Source: JBGPQJ01 sp963709295 (GTDB lineage Bacteria > Chloroflexota > Anaerolineae > Anaerolineales > Villigracilaceae). From it: 64,000 nucleotides of DNA. Positions 21,901 to 30,002 of this stretch are shown piece by piece. The DNA lies in contig CAVPVW010000008.1 of the NCBI GenBank assembly GCA_963709295.1, positions 496,001 to 560,000 of the forward strand, read 5' to 3'. The position numbers were made by a program, and so were the translations under genes. The notes beneath the pieces were generated by a model. That model did not search any database, had not been told where the DNA came from, and worked only from the letters and a program-made list of their open reading frames with translations. Positions within the stretch are counted from its first letter, which is position 1. Each line of letters starts with the position of its first letter.

Positions 21901-22742
21901 ACCGAGGGTGGATGCACACCTTTTAGCAAGATCGTTTGTTCATTGTGCTTCATCCGGGTAGTCACACTTCGGGCAGCCGCCGAATCGTCCGTGAGAGCGG
22001 ACCCGGGCAGGCAATGGAATGGAACAAACAACAGGCCGCAGCCGGTGCGTTCGATAAAGGCATCTAATGCTTCAGCCGCCTGTGCCTGCCATTCTTCAGC
22101 GGGAACCGCCTGTTCCCATCCGCGCAGGCACACCCCCATGCGAGGAGCCTGTAGATTTAGCGGAAGAGTCGCCAGCACCTTCGCAGCCTGCTGCCGGTCC
22201 GGGGTGAGCCTGAAAGCTGGATCAGCTGTGATTGGGAAAGTATCCGTTGGAAGCCCAAGAGATGTCAGCAACACCTGCGACTCGCCATCCCGCACACTGG
22301 CCAACGCAGCCAGTTCGAAGGACAGGCGGGTTAATTCCTCCGCTTCGGGGCTGAAAAGCGGACCCACCCCGGCGGCGTGGATCAGGACTGGCTTTTCCAG
22401 AAGCCAACCCAGCATAGGCAAACTGCTGTAGAAGGGAAGACCGGCCTGCAAAGGCGTCAGCAGGGTTTCTTTTTGAGCGCCCCAGTAATCCTGAAAGACC
22501 CCGCCTCCACCGACGATCAGGCCGTCGCTGGCGGCGGCAGTGTCGAGAAGAGCTTGAATGTCCGAAGCCGGAATCGCCTGAACAGTGTGTTGCCGCTCCG
22601 TATCCGCCGGATTCCCCGAGAGGACGTACAGCTCCGCGCCAGGAGCGACCTGTCTCAAATCCTGTAGAAGTACAGACAGGATGGCTTCATCACCCGCATT
22701 CGAGAAACCGAAATAACCGGAGATCAGGTAGCGTTTGGGCAT
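18921..22742 (-). CDS. Trifunctional fusion: CsaB-like pyruvyl transferase, GT2 and GT4
   Basis: This intact 1273-residue gene joins three enzymes. Residues 1-~345 are a polysaccharide pyruvyl transferase (GYFGFSNAGDEAILSVLLQ, VGGGGVFQDYWG, DLTLGMRYHSVVFS), CsaB-like. A coiled coil spans ~395-505, followed by a basic region. Residues ~600-~880 are GT2 (VTLIASVKNEAGNVENWL, IIIVDGGSTDGTVEQLEAF) ending in two membrane helices. Residues ~925-1273 are a GT-B, GT4-like module (FLLSGVPLDDSGGGVRGTQ, LIYTGALWGEWFDWELL, SPLKVYEYLAMRLPVVAP). CsaB adds pyruvate ketals to cell-wall polymers that bind SLH domains. The fusion would make and modify one polymer on a single membrane-bound protein. It follows the export ABC genes by 3 bases. 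Confidence 0.85.
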   Translation of the reverse strand: MPKRYLISGYFGFSNAGDEAILSVLLQDLRQVAPGAELYVLSGNPADTERQHTVQAIPASDIQALLDTAAASDGLIVGGGGVFQDYWGAQKETLLTPLQAGLPFYSSLPMLGWLLEKPVLIHAAGVGPLFSPEAEELTRLSFELAALASVRDGESQVLLTSLGLPTDTFPITADPAFRLTPDRQQAAKVLATLPLNLQAPRMGVCLRGWEQAVPAEEWQAQAAEALDAFIERTGCGLLFVPFHCLPGSALTDDSAAARSVTTRMKHNEQTILLKGVHPPSVLAGLVAGCDLTLGMRYHSVVFSALSGVPVVALAYDDKVTHVMNDLGLGEFTLPIAGLSSEKLLESLNAAWDRRIELRNLVEAGCSELKLRATGNRTLVEKFVELKMDASPMGSGRFFKQFSLDQARLLSEKFVALQERNLQLAAQQRESAELLERIAEKDAALHDRAERILAQAQQLARADRERDSLATQLTRLQSRVTQLDARASEKEHQVLTLTHQLHEIHGSRGWTLLIYLWEIRKFFLPPGSRREGLARWLWRGLHPREWSLPRGRRLSLLSRPLPPFEDRYVNEDNSRVTLYTDNPHLVPGFTRRRPLTNDLPDRLQVTLIASVKNEAGNVENWLRGIKEQSRPPDEIIIVDGGSTDGTVEQLEAFTQKSTIAMRVIRAPGTNMARARNIAVEQAKHPIIAVTDFGCVQAQTWLERLIQPFKIEPETRVSAGFYRSIDRMGRDHGGDGIWPGINNINPQDFLPSCRSVAFHKEAVHAVGGFPEWLTKTGEDTYLDLELKRLGGEWGVVPEAVVDWVIPDTLSSYLKKMIYWSIGDGESGVHARYYWGYFVRWVVWLVFTSFIVITLAGLLVWQPMLAPLWIGLCAIVWLGAVTGLALKEKLPLPRLVQKALGQGAQVLGFLIGARNRKVVDRRREDVLKGVFFLLSGVPLDDSGGGVRGTQITLELLRRGWGVVFLHKFDRNESRNLGLRYPHPHLFRSSIEQFNLDEFAGQHPALFTKPVAGLIEFPLPDFLPLVERLRNEHGTAIAYDLIDDWATSLGGKWYNPEVESQIAQASTHLVATLPMLARRLESISRRNVLLLPNAVNTHLFDPRQLHPRPDDLPVGERILIYTGALWGEWFDWELLGDLADAQPDAQIALIGDYRGQAPFKKDNVHFLGLKAQKELPAYLSYADAALLPWKGSAITQATSPLKVYEYLAMRLPVVAPDLEPLRDMPGVFFASSRDEFIRLAGSVMRQQLERDEVDRFIQKHNWTARLDELLSFVVRKI

Positions 22743-22745
22743 GTC

Positions 22746-23504
22746 TCACTTCAGGAATTGCTTGCGGTAAAGAGGGACGATATCCGCGGCAGAGCCCAAA
22801 GCCTGCAGGCGCCCCTGGTCGAGCAGAGCCACCCGGTCACAGCGGGACTCCACCAGGCCCAGGTCGTGCGAAACCACCAGGGTGGTCGTTCCTTTTGATC
22901 GAAAACTCTCCATTCGTTCAACGCATTTCGCACGAAACCCTTCATCGCCCACCGACAGTGTTTCATCAAGGAGCAGGATCTCAGGCTCCCAGGTGGTGGC
23001 GATGGCGAATCCGAGTCGCGCTACCATCCCGCTCGAGTAGGTACGCAGCGGGGCATCAACGAAACCGTCCAATTCCGCGAAATCGAGCACTTCATCAAGC
23101 CGGGATGCGATCTCGCGCCGGGTATGACCGAGCAGCGTGCCATTGAGAAAGATATTTTCCCTGCCGGTCAATTCGGAATGGAATCCTGCTCCCAGTTCGA
23201 GAAGAGGAGAGACCCGCCCGGCCACCCGCACCCGGCCTTGACTGGGCACGAGCACGCGCGCCACGACCTTGAGCAGGGTGCTTTTCCCGGCGCCGTTCGC
23301 TCCGATGATCCCGACGGTTTCCCCCCGGCCGACAGACAGGCAAATGGATTGCAGCGCCAGGAAATCATGCGACCGCACCTTGTTCTGCAGCACACGGATG
23401 GCGTATTCCTTGAAAGTGCCGATCCGCTCCTCGGGAATGCGGTAACAGACCGATACGTTCTCCAGCTCAATGTCGGGGGAGAGGGATGTGGAAGGAATGC
23501 TCAT
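22746..23504 (-). CDS. Polysaccharide-export ABC transporter ATPase (Wzt/TagH type)
   Basis: The 252-residue ATPase has Walker A GANGAGKST near residue 77, the signature YSSGMVARLGFA, Walker B ILLLDETLSVGD and the switch VSHDLG. SVCYRIP at the start and GRVSPLLELGAGFHSELTGREN are typical of O-antigen and teichoic-acid exporters. No C-terminal cargo-binding domain is present. With the permease it should flip the completed polymer across the membrane. ATG at 23504 is chosen over the GTG codon before it. It overlaps neither neighbour but is only 3-6 bases from each. Confidence 0.9.
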   Translation of the reverse strand: MSIPSTSLSPDIELENVSVCYRIPEERIGTFKEYAIRVLQNKVRSHDFLALQSICLSVGRGETVGIIGANGAGKSTLLKVVARVLVPSQGRVRVAGRVSPLLELGAGFHSELTGRENIFLNGTLLGHTRREIASRLDEVLDFAELDGFVDAPLRTYSSGMVARLGFAIATTWEPEILLLDETLSVGDEGFRAKCVERMESFRSKGTTTLVVSHDLGLVESRCDRVALLDQGRLQALGSAADIVPLYRKQFLK

Positions 23505-23510
23505 CACTGG

Positions 23511-24377
23511 CTAGATCCGGTAGTTCATTTGATCGGCATTGCGGGTGAAGACCGCCCAGCCCAGGACAAGAGCCGCAAGGGCCATCCCGCTCCCGATCAG
23601 CAGGATATTCAGCGGCGGCAGGAGGCCGTCATAGATCGGCATGCGAAACATCTCGATCATGTAGTACATGGGATTCAGGCCGGTCAGCCACGGCTCGAGT
23701 GCGTCCGGCAGGATGTCCGCCGGATATATGATGGGGGTCAGGTACATCCAGGCCATCAACCCGACCTGGTACATTTCGATGACATCCGGGAAGTTTATGG
23801 CAAGGCTGGAGAACAACAAGGCTATGCCGAGAGCAAAAGCGGAGAGTACCAGAATTGAATAGGGAAGGAAGAACGCCGTTGGATGAAGAGGCGTGCGGGT
23901 GATCAATAAAATGACAAGCAATGGAACGAGGGACAGGATCAAATTTACCAGCCCGGTGCCGATGGCGGAGATGGTGAATACACTGTGCGGAATGTAGATT
24001 CGATGAATGAGGGATGCGCCCCAGACATTCTGGGTCAGGGCGGCGGTTGTCGCCTGGGAAAAAAATATCCAGGCGATCAGGCCGCTCAACAGGTAGGCCG
24101 GATATTGCTGGACAGAATTGAACACCTGCGAGAACACGAGGGTCAGCACCAGCATCATGCCGAGGGGGGTGAGCATCGTCCAGGCGACCCCCAGGGCGGA
24201 ACGCTTGTAACGGGTGACGATATCGCGGCGTACAAGCTGGTAGACCAGGTCGCGGTACTGGATGATGCTGCCCAGCTCTTCGAAGAAAGCCGGGCTGCGC
24301 TTCTGGCTGTCATAAACGGTTCTCATGGAATGATTTTTTGAAGTCTCCGGGAAAGGAATGGGGTATGGCTCAATCAT
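23511..24377 (-). CDS. ABC-2 polysaccharide export permease (Wzm/TagG type)
   Basis: About 288 residues with six membrane helices. QYRDLVYQLVRRDIVTRYKRSALGVAWTMLTPLGMM is the usual N-terminal amphipathic entry of Wzm/TagG permeases (shown as motif, residues ~35-70), with WIFFSQATTAALTQN later. The start is uncertain: ATG at 24377 or ATG at 24326, neither with a good ribosome site. It heads the export operon. Confidence 0.88.
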   Translation of the reverse strand: MIEPYPIPFPETSKNHSMRTVYDSQKRSPAFFEELGSIIQYRDLVYQLVRRDIVTRYKRSALGVAWTMLTPLGMMLVLTLVFSQVFNSVQQYPAYLLSGLIAWIFFSQATTAALTQNVWGASLIHRIYIPHSVFTISAIGTGLVNLILSLVPLLVILLITRTPLHPTAFFLPYSILVLSAFALGIALLFSSLAINFPDVIEMYQVGLMAWMYLTPIIYPADILPDALEPWLTGLNPMYYMIEMFRMPIYDGLLPPLNILLIGSGMALAALVLGWAVFTRNADQMNYRI

Positions 24378-24496
24378 AGAACAAGAGAGTTGCCTTGTCA
24401 AATTGGAAGTACAACACAATAAAACAACCCGATTAAACCCGGATAATAATCACGGTCTGAATGGACGTAACAACCTTATAATTATGCAATAGAGTG

Positions 24497-25154
24497 ATGA
24501 TGTCTAAAAAAATCATAACCCAAAGAGAGGAGCTATCGGTTCTCCTTGGAAAAGCCGAGGCATTTTTGAGTCGAAGGCTTTGCGCGACCTTCCCAAAACC
24601 TGCCACCATCCGACTTATGAGGCACCTGAATGGGATTCATTTTAAGCTCGACTGAATTAGAACCGATAGTCAAGTCAATTAAGAAAAGAAGGCCATGCAG
24701 CTTACTGGTATTCGGCTTGGGAAATGACAGCCAATTCTGGGTTCAAATAAATGAAGGAGGAAAAACTATATTTATTGAAGATCAGGAACATTGGTACCAA
24801 GTCATTACCCAAAGAGACCCCAGGGTCAATGCATATTTGGTGAATTTTCAAACAAAACGCTCTCAATGGAGAGACCTGCTTGATAAGCCTGAATTGCTGA
24901 AAATGACATTGCCTCAAGAAATAGTACTAACGTGTTGGGATATTATCCTGGTAGACGGGCCTAATGGTTTCGACGACGAAAATCCCGGTAGAATGAAAAG
25001 CATCTATCTTGCTTCCAGATTACCTTCCAAAACGGCAGAAATCTTCGTTCATGATTGCGATCGACCACTTGAACAAGCTTACTGCGACAAATACCTCCAG
25101 TCTGCGCATCTTGTTTCTGAAGTTGGAAAGCTAAGGCACTATTGTTTCAAATAA
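24497..25154 (+). CDS. DUF579 / glucuronoxylan 4-O-methyltransferase-like protein, probable frame break
   Basis: The clear part is 24630-25154 (174 residues). LVFGLGNDSQFW near residue 26, GGKTIFIEDQEHWYQVI, WDIILVDGPNGFDDENPGRM, EIFVHDCDRP and VGKLRHYCF match, in order, the SAM-binding and catalytic motifs of plant DUF579 enzymes (GXM, IRX15), which methylate glucuronic acid on xylan. An upstream frame from ATG 24497 ends with LLGKAEAFLSRRLCATFPKP...MRHLNGIHF, a natural N terminus. A one-base change at about 24630-24650 would join them into ~219 residues. The gene is AT-rich, unlike its neighbours, and lies divergent to the polysaccharide export operon, suggesting acquired polymer-methylating function. 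Confidence 0.7.
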
Positions 25155-25189
25155 AATGATATACCGCCATTTGCAAAATAAATATAAAA

Positions 25190-25231
25190 ATACGAGGTGC
25201 TCCACTGGTGAGCAACCCCGTATTTATTTTT
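25190..25231. terminator. Stem-loop between convergent genes
   Basis: AATACG-aGGT-GCTC pairs with GAGC-AACC-cCGTATT with small bulges. It is followed by TTTATTTTT on the plus strand. It serves the DUF579-like gene and perhaps the SET gene. Confidence 0.65.
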
Positions 25232-25251
25232 AATATACTGATGACAATTAC

Positions 25252-25824
25252 CTAGCCATTACCAATCCCTGCGGATTGAAGCATCGCCTTGTAGGCATAG
25301 AATTTCCTGGGCTGGGAGGCTTTCATCTCGTCTATACGTCTCTGGATATGCGGGGCAAAGTATCCAGCATACCGGTCCTGAAGTTCTTTAATCTGCCAGT
25401 CATTGCCAGTAACCTGCTTGCGGCAATTGTGAGCGCCGCATTGGCAATCAAATTCGTCATAAGGACTGCAATCACTCATGGCATAATCAAAACAAACCTG
25501 TTCGCCAATTCGGATGTCACGCAGCGCATATAGGGCAATCTGCCCCACCAGGCCTGCATTGGCATCGCACGAGTGATTGAAATAATCGCCCGGACCGACG
25601 GTTTCCGGCACCATGAAAAGATCATCTTCAACCTGGATGCTCAAACTCCGGGTTTTCTCGGGCAGAGAATCAAAGAGGTCCTGTTTCATGACAACGCCGC
25701 CAAACATGGCGATCAGTTCGCCTTTTTTGATCGGCTGAATGGCGAAGACGCCGTTCATGTCCAATTCGGAGATGGAACGGCCTTCACACCTGGGGGACAA
25801 GTAAGAACCGGGATGGGTCTTCAT
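25252..25824 (-). CDS. SET-domain protein (putative protein lysine methyltransferase)
   Basis: The 190-residue protein is a compact SET domain: NGVFAIQPIKKGELIAMFGG (residues 24-43), the SAM-binding NHSCDANAGL near residue 83, YALRDIRIGEQVCFDYAMSD with the catalytic tyrosine, and a post-SET cysteine cluster FDCQCGAHNCRKQVTGNDW. Such proteins use SAM to methylate lysines. Bacterial members are scattered and their targets are mostly unknown. It is monocistronic. A ~265-base AT-rich stretch behind its start (25825-26089) holds no gene. Confidence 0.85.
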   Translation of the reverse strand: MKTHPGSYLSPRCEGRSISELDMNGVFAIQPIKKGELIAMFGGVVMKQDLFDSLPEKTRSLSIQVEDDLFMVPETVGPGDYFNHSCDANAGLVGQIALYALRDIRIGEQVCFDYAMSDCSPYDEFDCQCGAHNCRKQVTGNDWQIKELQDRYAGYFAPHIQRRIDEMKASQPRKFYAYKAMLQSAGIGNG

Positions 25825-26089
25825 TCATATAACTTCCTTTCTGAAGTTAAAAAATGTGAGCGGCGCTCCCTCGGTTTCGAAGAAACCGAAAAAACGCCAA
25901 CGAATGAAATATACATCAAACTCGCAGAATGTAAAGGTTTTTAAATGTGCTGTTTGGAGGGTTTTTATATATTTCTAATGGATTCCCCGCTTCTTGATGT
26001 ACTTCAAGAAGAAAACAACAATACGGCATGCCGTTTCATTGTCCCGGCATGGGTAAGAAATATTAAACTGCAAATTCCCCGGGGACTGA

Positions 26090-26860
26090 TTATCTCTTAA
26101 AAATTATCGAGCAGCAGGTCACCGCGCCTTCCGCTTTGGCCAGTTCGGAGGCGTCGACCAGAACCAGCTTCAACCCCGCTGCCTGAAGCCGGGCTCTGGT
26201 CTTTGGAAAAGCGGTTGGATAAATAACTGCGTCATCGAGCATCACCGCATTGGCGGCATTCGGTTCCGTTGGATCAACTTCAACACACTCCATGCCCGGG
26301 AAATCATCCTTTTTGACCCATTCAGGATTCAGGAGCAGCTGATTTTTCCCGACTTGTGTCACTGCGGATTTGAGATGCAGGCAGCCGGTGACTTCCACCC
26401 CGCGTACCTCGTACCCATAAGGGGAAAGGATCATCCGCATCTGGTCGATCGCGTCCTGATTGCTTCGAGAGGAAATGCCCACGAACAGAGTTTTTCCAAC
26501 CGTCAGCACGTCACCGCCATCCACAGTGGCGGGAGGCTGGATGTGGAACAATTTCCGGAAGGGGGCAAGCGCCTGCGCGATGAACTGCGATTCCGGCTTG
26601 CGTGAATCAGCGCCGGGGCGGGTGATGATGGCGCATTCATCCAAAACGATGGCCACATCCTCCACGAATACCGAATCGGGCAAGTCAGGGCTGGGCGGGA
26701 GCGAAACGACTTCCACACCAAGGGAACGGAGGGCTGCCTCGTACTCTTGATGCTGGGATTGCGCACGCTGCAGATCGATGGGTTGGCGTTCGAGGTGGGT
26801 TAATTCGCACTGATTGATGGCAGGACTTACCTGTCGGGTGATGGCAATCCATCCGGTCAT
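26090..26860 (-). CDS. Dimethylarginine dimethylaminohydrolase / amidinotransferase family
   Basis: The 256-residue protein has the pentein fold signature: DSVFVEDVAIVLD near residue 62, VDGGDVL, the catalytic histidine in GCLHLKSAVTQ near residue 160, NAANAVMLDD, and the C-terminal nucleophile region GAVTCCSIIF. The CCS ending and length fit DDAH, which hydrolyses N-omega-methylated arginine to citrulline. Related proteins can act on ornithine or arginine. It lies 1 base after the AMP nucleosidase gene, so the two are coupled. Confidence 0.8.
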   Translation of the reverse strand: MTGWIAITRQVSPAINQCELTHLERQPIDLQRAQSQHQEYEAALRSLGVEVVSLPPSPDLPDSVFVEDVAIVLDECAIITRPGADSRKPESQFIAQALAPFRKLFHIQPPATVDGGDVLTVGKTLFVGISSRSNQDAIDQMRMILSPYGYEVRGVEVTGCLHLKSAVTQVGKNQLLLNPEWVKKDDFPGMECVEVDPTEPNAANAVMLDDAVIYPTAFPKTRARLQAAGLKLVLVDASELAKAEGAVTCCSIIFKR

Positions 26861-26861
26861 A

Positions 26862-27644
26862 TCAACCTTCGCTTTCGAATCTCAAGTGTTTGACGGTCAG
26901 GCCGTTGTTGATCAACTCCTTGAGAGCATCGATGCCGATTTTCAGATGCAGCTCGGCAAAATCCTGAGTGACCTTGCGGTCACTCTCAGCTGTCTTGACC
27001 CCGTCGGGTGTCATGGGCTGGTCCGACACGAGCAGCAACGCGCCTGCCGGGATGTGGTTGTAAAACCCCACCGTGAACACCGTCGCCGATTCCATATCGA
27101 TGGCCATGGCACGCACCTTTCGCAAATACTCCTTGAATTCCTCATCGTGCTCCCACACCCGCCGGTTGGTCGTGTAAACAGTGCCGGTCCAGTAATCGAG
27201 GTCATAGTTGCGGATAGTGGTCGAGACTGCCTTCTGAAGATTAAACGCCGGCAGCGCAGGGACCTCGGGAGGGAAATAATCGTTCGAAGTGCCCTCGCCG
27301 CGGATGGCAGCGATCGGCAGAATCAGATCACCGATCTCGTTCTTCTCCTTAAGCCCGCCGCACTTTCCAAGGAACAGCACTGCCTTGGGTTGAATTGCCC
27401 CAAGCAAGTCCATGGCGGTTGCCGCATTGGCGGAACCCATGCCAAAGTTGACGATGGTGATACCCTCCGCAGTGGCGTTCGGCATGGGTTTATCCAGCCC
27501 GCGCACAGGTACCTTGTTCCAATCCGCGAACATCTGCACATAGTTGCTGAAATTGACCAGAAGGATGTATTCGCCAAATTTATCGAGCGGTACTCCCGTA
27601 TACCGTGGAAGCCAGTTCTGCACGATTTCATCTTTAGATTTCAT
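26862..27644 (-). CDS. AMP nucleosidase / nucleoside phosphorylase family
   Basis: The 260-residue protein has the PNP-UDP fold: IVNFGMGSANAATAMDLL near residue 64, LFLGKCGGL, and MAIDMESATVFTVG with the ribose-binding Met-Glu pair, then LLLVSDQPM. The TPDGVKT segment and size agree with bacterial AMP nucleosidase lacking the N-terminal regulatory domain. It cleaves AMP to adenine and ribose 5-phosphate. Its start overlaps the methyltransferase stop (ATGA). Confidence 0.82.
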   Translation of the reverse strand: MKSKDEIVQNWLPRYTGVPLDKFGEYILLVNFSNYVQMFADWNKVPVRGLDKPMPNATAEGITIVNFGMGSANAATAMDLLGAIQPKAVLFLGKCGGLKEKNEIGDLILPIAAIRGEGTSNDYFPPEVPALPAFNLQKAVSTTIRNYDLDYWTGTVYTTNRRVWEHDEEFKEYLRKVRAMAIDMESATVFTVGFYNHIPAGALLLVSDQPMTPDGVKTAESDRKVTQDFAELHLKIGIDALKELINNGLTVKHLRFESEG

Positions 27645-28360
27645 TCAGCCTCCCAAATCTGATAAAGCCCAAGTTTGTGATTCTTCCCATCCGAATAAAA
27701 TGTCTCCACCACTCGGAAGCCAGCAGCTGCCGCGAGGGGCTTCAATTCCGCCTCCGAAAAATGATGGACATAGCGCAGACCCGTCCCTCCTGCCCGCCAA
27801 TCGAGCAGGTAGTCGTTTTCATCAACCTGCTCCGAAGAAAGCCCGGCTATTTCCCAGGGCTGGATGCGAGCCTTGAGCTTCTCACTGGTGAGAAACTGCC
27901 AATTGGACAGGATGAACTTCCCCTTTGGTTTCAACAGCCGGTGGACTTTCTGCAACAATCGCAGCCGTATCTCCTCCCCCGGAATATGATGCAGGACAGC
28001 AAAAGCAACGATCAAATCGAATGCAGGATGGCTAAGCACAGAATCCCAATCGGCCGAAGTTATGTCGCCCTGCTGAAAAGTTGCAGAGAGATCTTCCAGC
28101 CCGGAATCGGCCGCCTGGAGTAGAGGCAGGCTGAAGTCCAGGCCAAGATAGGTCCCGTGATGACCTCGCTTTGCCAGTTCATGGACCAGGTTGCCGTTGC
28201 CGCATCCCAGATCGAGGATCCGTTCAGAGCCCTCCAAATTCTCAACGATACGCCGCACCCCTGGCTGGAGTTGTCCGCGCGTCGAGGAAAATTCTCCCCC
28301 GAAGGTCTGGTAGAATTGAAGATTGAGTTCGATCAATTTACCGGCAGTCACTGCATCCAT
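27641..28360 (-). CDS. Class I SAM-dependent methyltransferase
   Basis: The 239-residue protein has motif I ILDLGCGNGNLVHELAKRG at residues ~46-64, YLGLDFS for motif II, FDLIVAFAVLHHIPGEE, and LLKPKGKFILSNWQFL for motif III. Substrate unknown. It heads the methyltransferase, AMP nucleosidase, DDAH operon and is divergent from the Elp3 gene with only 17 bases between starts, so promoters must overlap coding sequence or leaders are very short. Confidence 0.82.
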   Translation of the reverse strand: MDAVTAGKLIELNLQFYQTFGGEFSSTRGQLQPGVRRIVENLEGSERILDLGCGNGNLVHELAKRGHHGTYLGLDFSLPLLQAADSGLEDLSATFQQGDITSADWDSVLSHPAFDLIVAFAVLHHIPGEEIRLRLLQKVHRLLKPKGKFILSNWQFLTSEKLKARIQPWEIAGLSSEQVDENDYLLDWRAGGTGLRYVHHFSEAELKPLAAAAGFRVVETFYSDGKNHKLGLYQIWEAE

Positions 28361-28377
28361 GGTCTGATTATATCGGT

Positions 28378-29985
28378 ATGTCCATTTCTGAGCGGCAACA
28401 ACACTGGCGCAAAAACAAGGCGCTGACGCCCGAAAAACTGGCGTTGGCGCGAGTTGTATTGGAAGAGGTGATGGATGGCGAGGACGTGATGCTCGCCGTG
28501 CGCGATCACCCGCTTCCCGAGGGCGGGATGCTGGGCAAGTGGGCGTTGGTGGCTGCTTACAACGAAATGGTGGCCGAGGGTGAAATCCCGGCGGACAACG
28601 ACCTGCTCGAGCGCATCCGCATGAAGCCGGTCCGCACGCTTTCAGGGGTGACGACCGTCACTGTGCTCACCAAGGCCTATCCCTGTCCCGGCAATTGCAT
28701 CTTCTGCCCCACCGATGTGCGCATGCCCAAGAGCTACCTCCCCGATGAACCGGGTGCGATGCGCGGGTTGGAACACGGTTTCGACCCGTATGCCCAGGTG
28801 CGCTCACGGATTGACCAGCTCGAAACGCTGGGTCATCCCACCGACAAGATTGAATTGCTTATCCTGGGAGGTACGTGGAGTTCCTACCGTCGAGATTATC
28901 AGGAATGGTTTGTGCTGCGCTGCTTCGATGCGATGAACGATCGCGATGCCCCCGACCTCCCCACCGCTCACGACTGGAATGAAACTACTGCTCACCGCAA
29001 CGTGGGGCTGGTCATCGAAACCCGCCCGGATGAGATTACGCCGGACGAGCTTGCCTGGCTGCGCCGCCTTGGTGTAACGAAAGTTCAGATGGGGGCACAA
29101 AGTTTCGATGACCGCATCCTGGAGATGAACAAGCGCGGCCATGACGTGGCTGCCACGCGGCAGGCGGTTTCCTTGCTACGGGCGGGCGGCTTCAAGATCG
29201 TCCTGCATTGGATGCCCAATCTGCACGGGACTACTCCAGATTCCGACAGGAAGGATTTCGCACGACTATGGGATGGATTCTGCCCCGACGAAATAAAAAT
29301 TTATCCCAATCAATTGCTTGCCAACGCGGAGTTATACGAAGTCTGGCAGCGAGGCGAGTTTACCCCCTACACCACAGAGGAATTGATCGGCCTGATCGCA
29401 GACATCAAACCGACCATCCCGCGCTACTGCCGGGTCAACCGGGTCATCCGAGATATCCCGTCGACGAACGTCGTGGCGGGCAACAAGCGTACCAGCCTGC
29501 GCCAGGATATCCATGCTGAGATGAAACGCCGCGGGACGGTCTGCCAGTGCATCCGCTGCCGGGAGGTTCGCCAGGTGAGCGTGGCTCCCTCCGCGCTCCG
29601 GCTGGATGACCTCGTCTACCACGCTGACGGCGCCGAGGAACACTTTATCTCCTTCATGACGCCAGATGATCAACTCACGGGATTTATCCGCCTCTCACTT
29701 CCAACAGAGGACGCTCCGCAGACAAGCCTGACAGACTTGGGCGGCGCTGCGCTTATCCGTGAAGTCCATGTTTATGGGCAGTCGCTGCCGGTGGGTTCCG
29801 AAAGCCAGGGCGCAGCACAACATACCGGCATCGGTACACGCTTGCTGGCGGAAGCCGAACGCATCGCGTATGAGCGGGGATATAAGAAGATGGCAGTGAT
29901 CTCTGCCATCGGCACGCGAAATTATTATCTTGAACGGGGATTCGAACGCGGCGAACTATACCTTGTAAAAAAACTGGGCGGTTGA
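28378..29985 (+). CDS. Elp3-family tRNA uridine-34 acetyl/carboxymethyl transferase
   Basis: The 535-residue protein has a radical-SAM domain with the cluster motif CPGNCIFCPTDVRMPKSY near residue 102, GLVIETRPDEIT, KVQMGAQSFDD and HWMPNLHGTTPDSD, a cysteine-rich zinc region (CQCIRCREVR), and a C-terminal GNAT acetyltransferase (GIGTRLLAEAERIAYERGY). Elp3 makes the cm5U34 modification of tRNA from acetyl-CoA. Bacterial Elp3 is known from Chloroflexota. The stop codon lies inside the palindrome at 29972-29999. Confidence 0.93.
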   Translation: MSISERQQHWRKNKALTPEKLALARVVLEEVMDGEDVMLAVRDHPLPEGGMLGKWALVAAYNEMVAEGEIPADNDLLERIRMKPVRTLSGVTTVTVLTKAYPCPGNCIFCPTDVRMPKSYLPDEPGAMRGLEHGFDPYAQVRSRIDQLETLGHPTDKIELLILGGTWSSYRRDYQEWFVLRCFDAMNDRDAPDLPTAHDWNETTAHRNVGLVIETRPDEITPDELAWLRRLGVTKVQMGAQSFDDRILEMNKRGHDVAATRQAVSLLRAGGFKIVLHWMPNLHGTTPDSDRKDFARLWDGFCPDEIKIYPNQLLANAELYEVWQRGEFTPYTTEELIGLIADIKPTIPRYCRVNRVIRDIPSTNVVAGNKRTSLRQDIHAEMKRRGTVCQCIRCREVRQVSVAPSALRLDDLVYHADGAEEHFISFMTPDDQLTGFIRLSLPTEDAPQTSLTDLGGAALIREVHVYGQSLPVGSESQGAAQHTGIGTRLLAEAERIAYERGYKKMAVISAIGTRNYYLERGFERGELYLVKKLGG

Positions 29986-29999
29986 TCAACCGCCCAGTT
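29972..29999. terminator. Perfect 28-bp palindrome, bidirectional terminator
   Basis: Positions 29972-29985 are the exact reverse complement of 29986-29999 (AACTGGGCGGTTGA/TCAACCGCCCAGTT). It contains the elp3 stop TGA, lies 3 bases from the end of the convergent membrane-protein gene, and is preceded by an A-run that becomes a T-run for minus-strand transcripts. Confidence 0.8.
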
Positions 30000-30002
30000 G
30001 CG

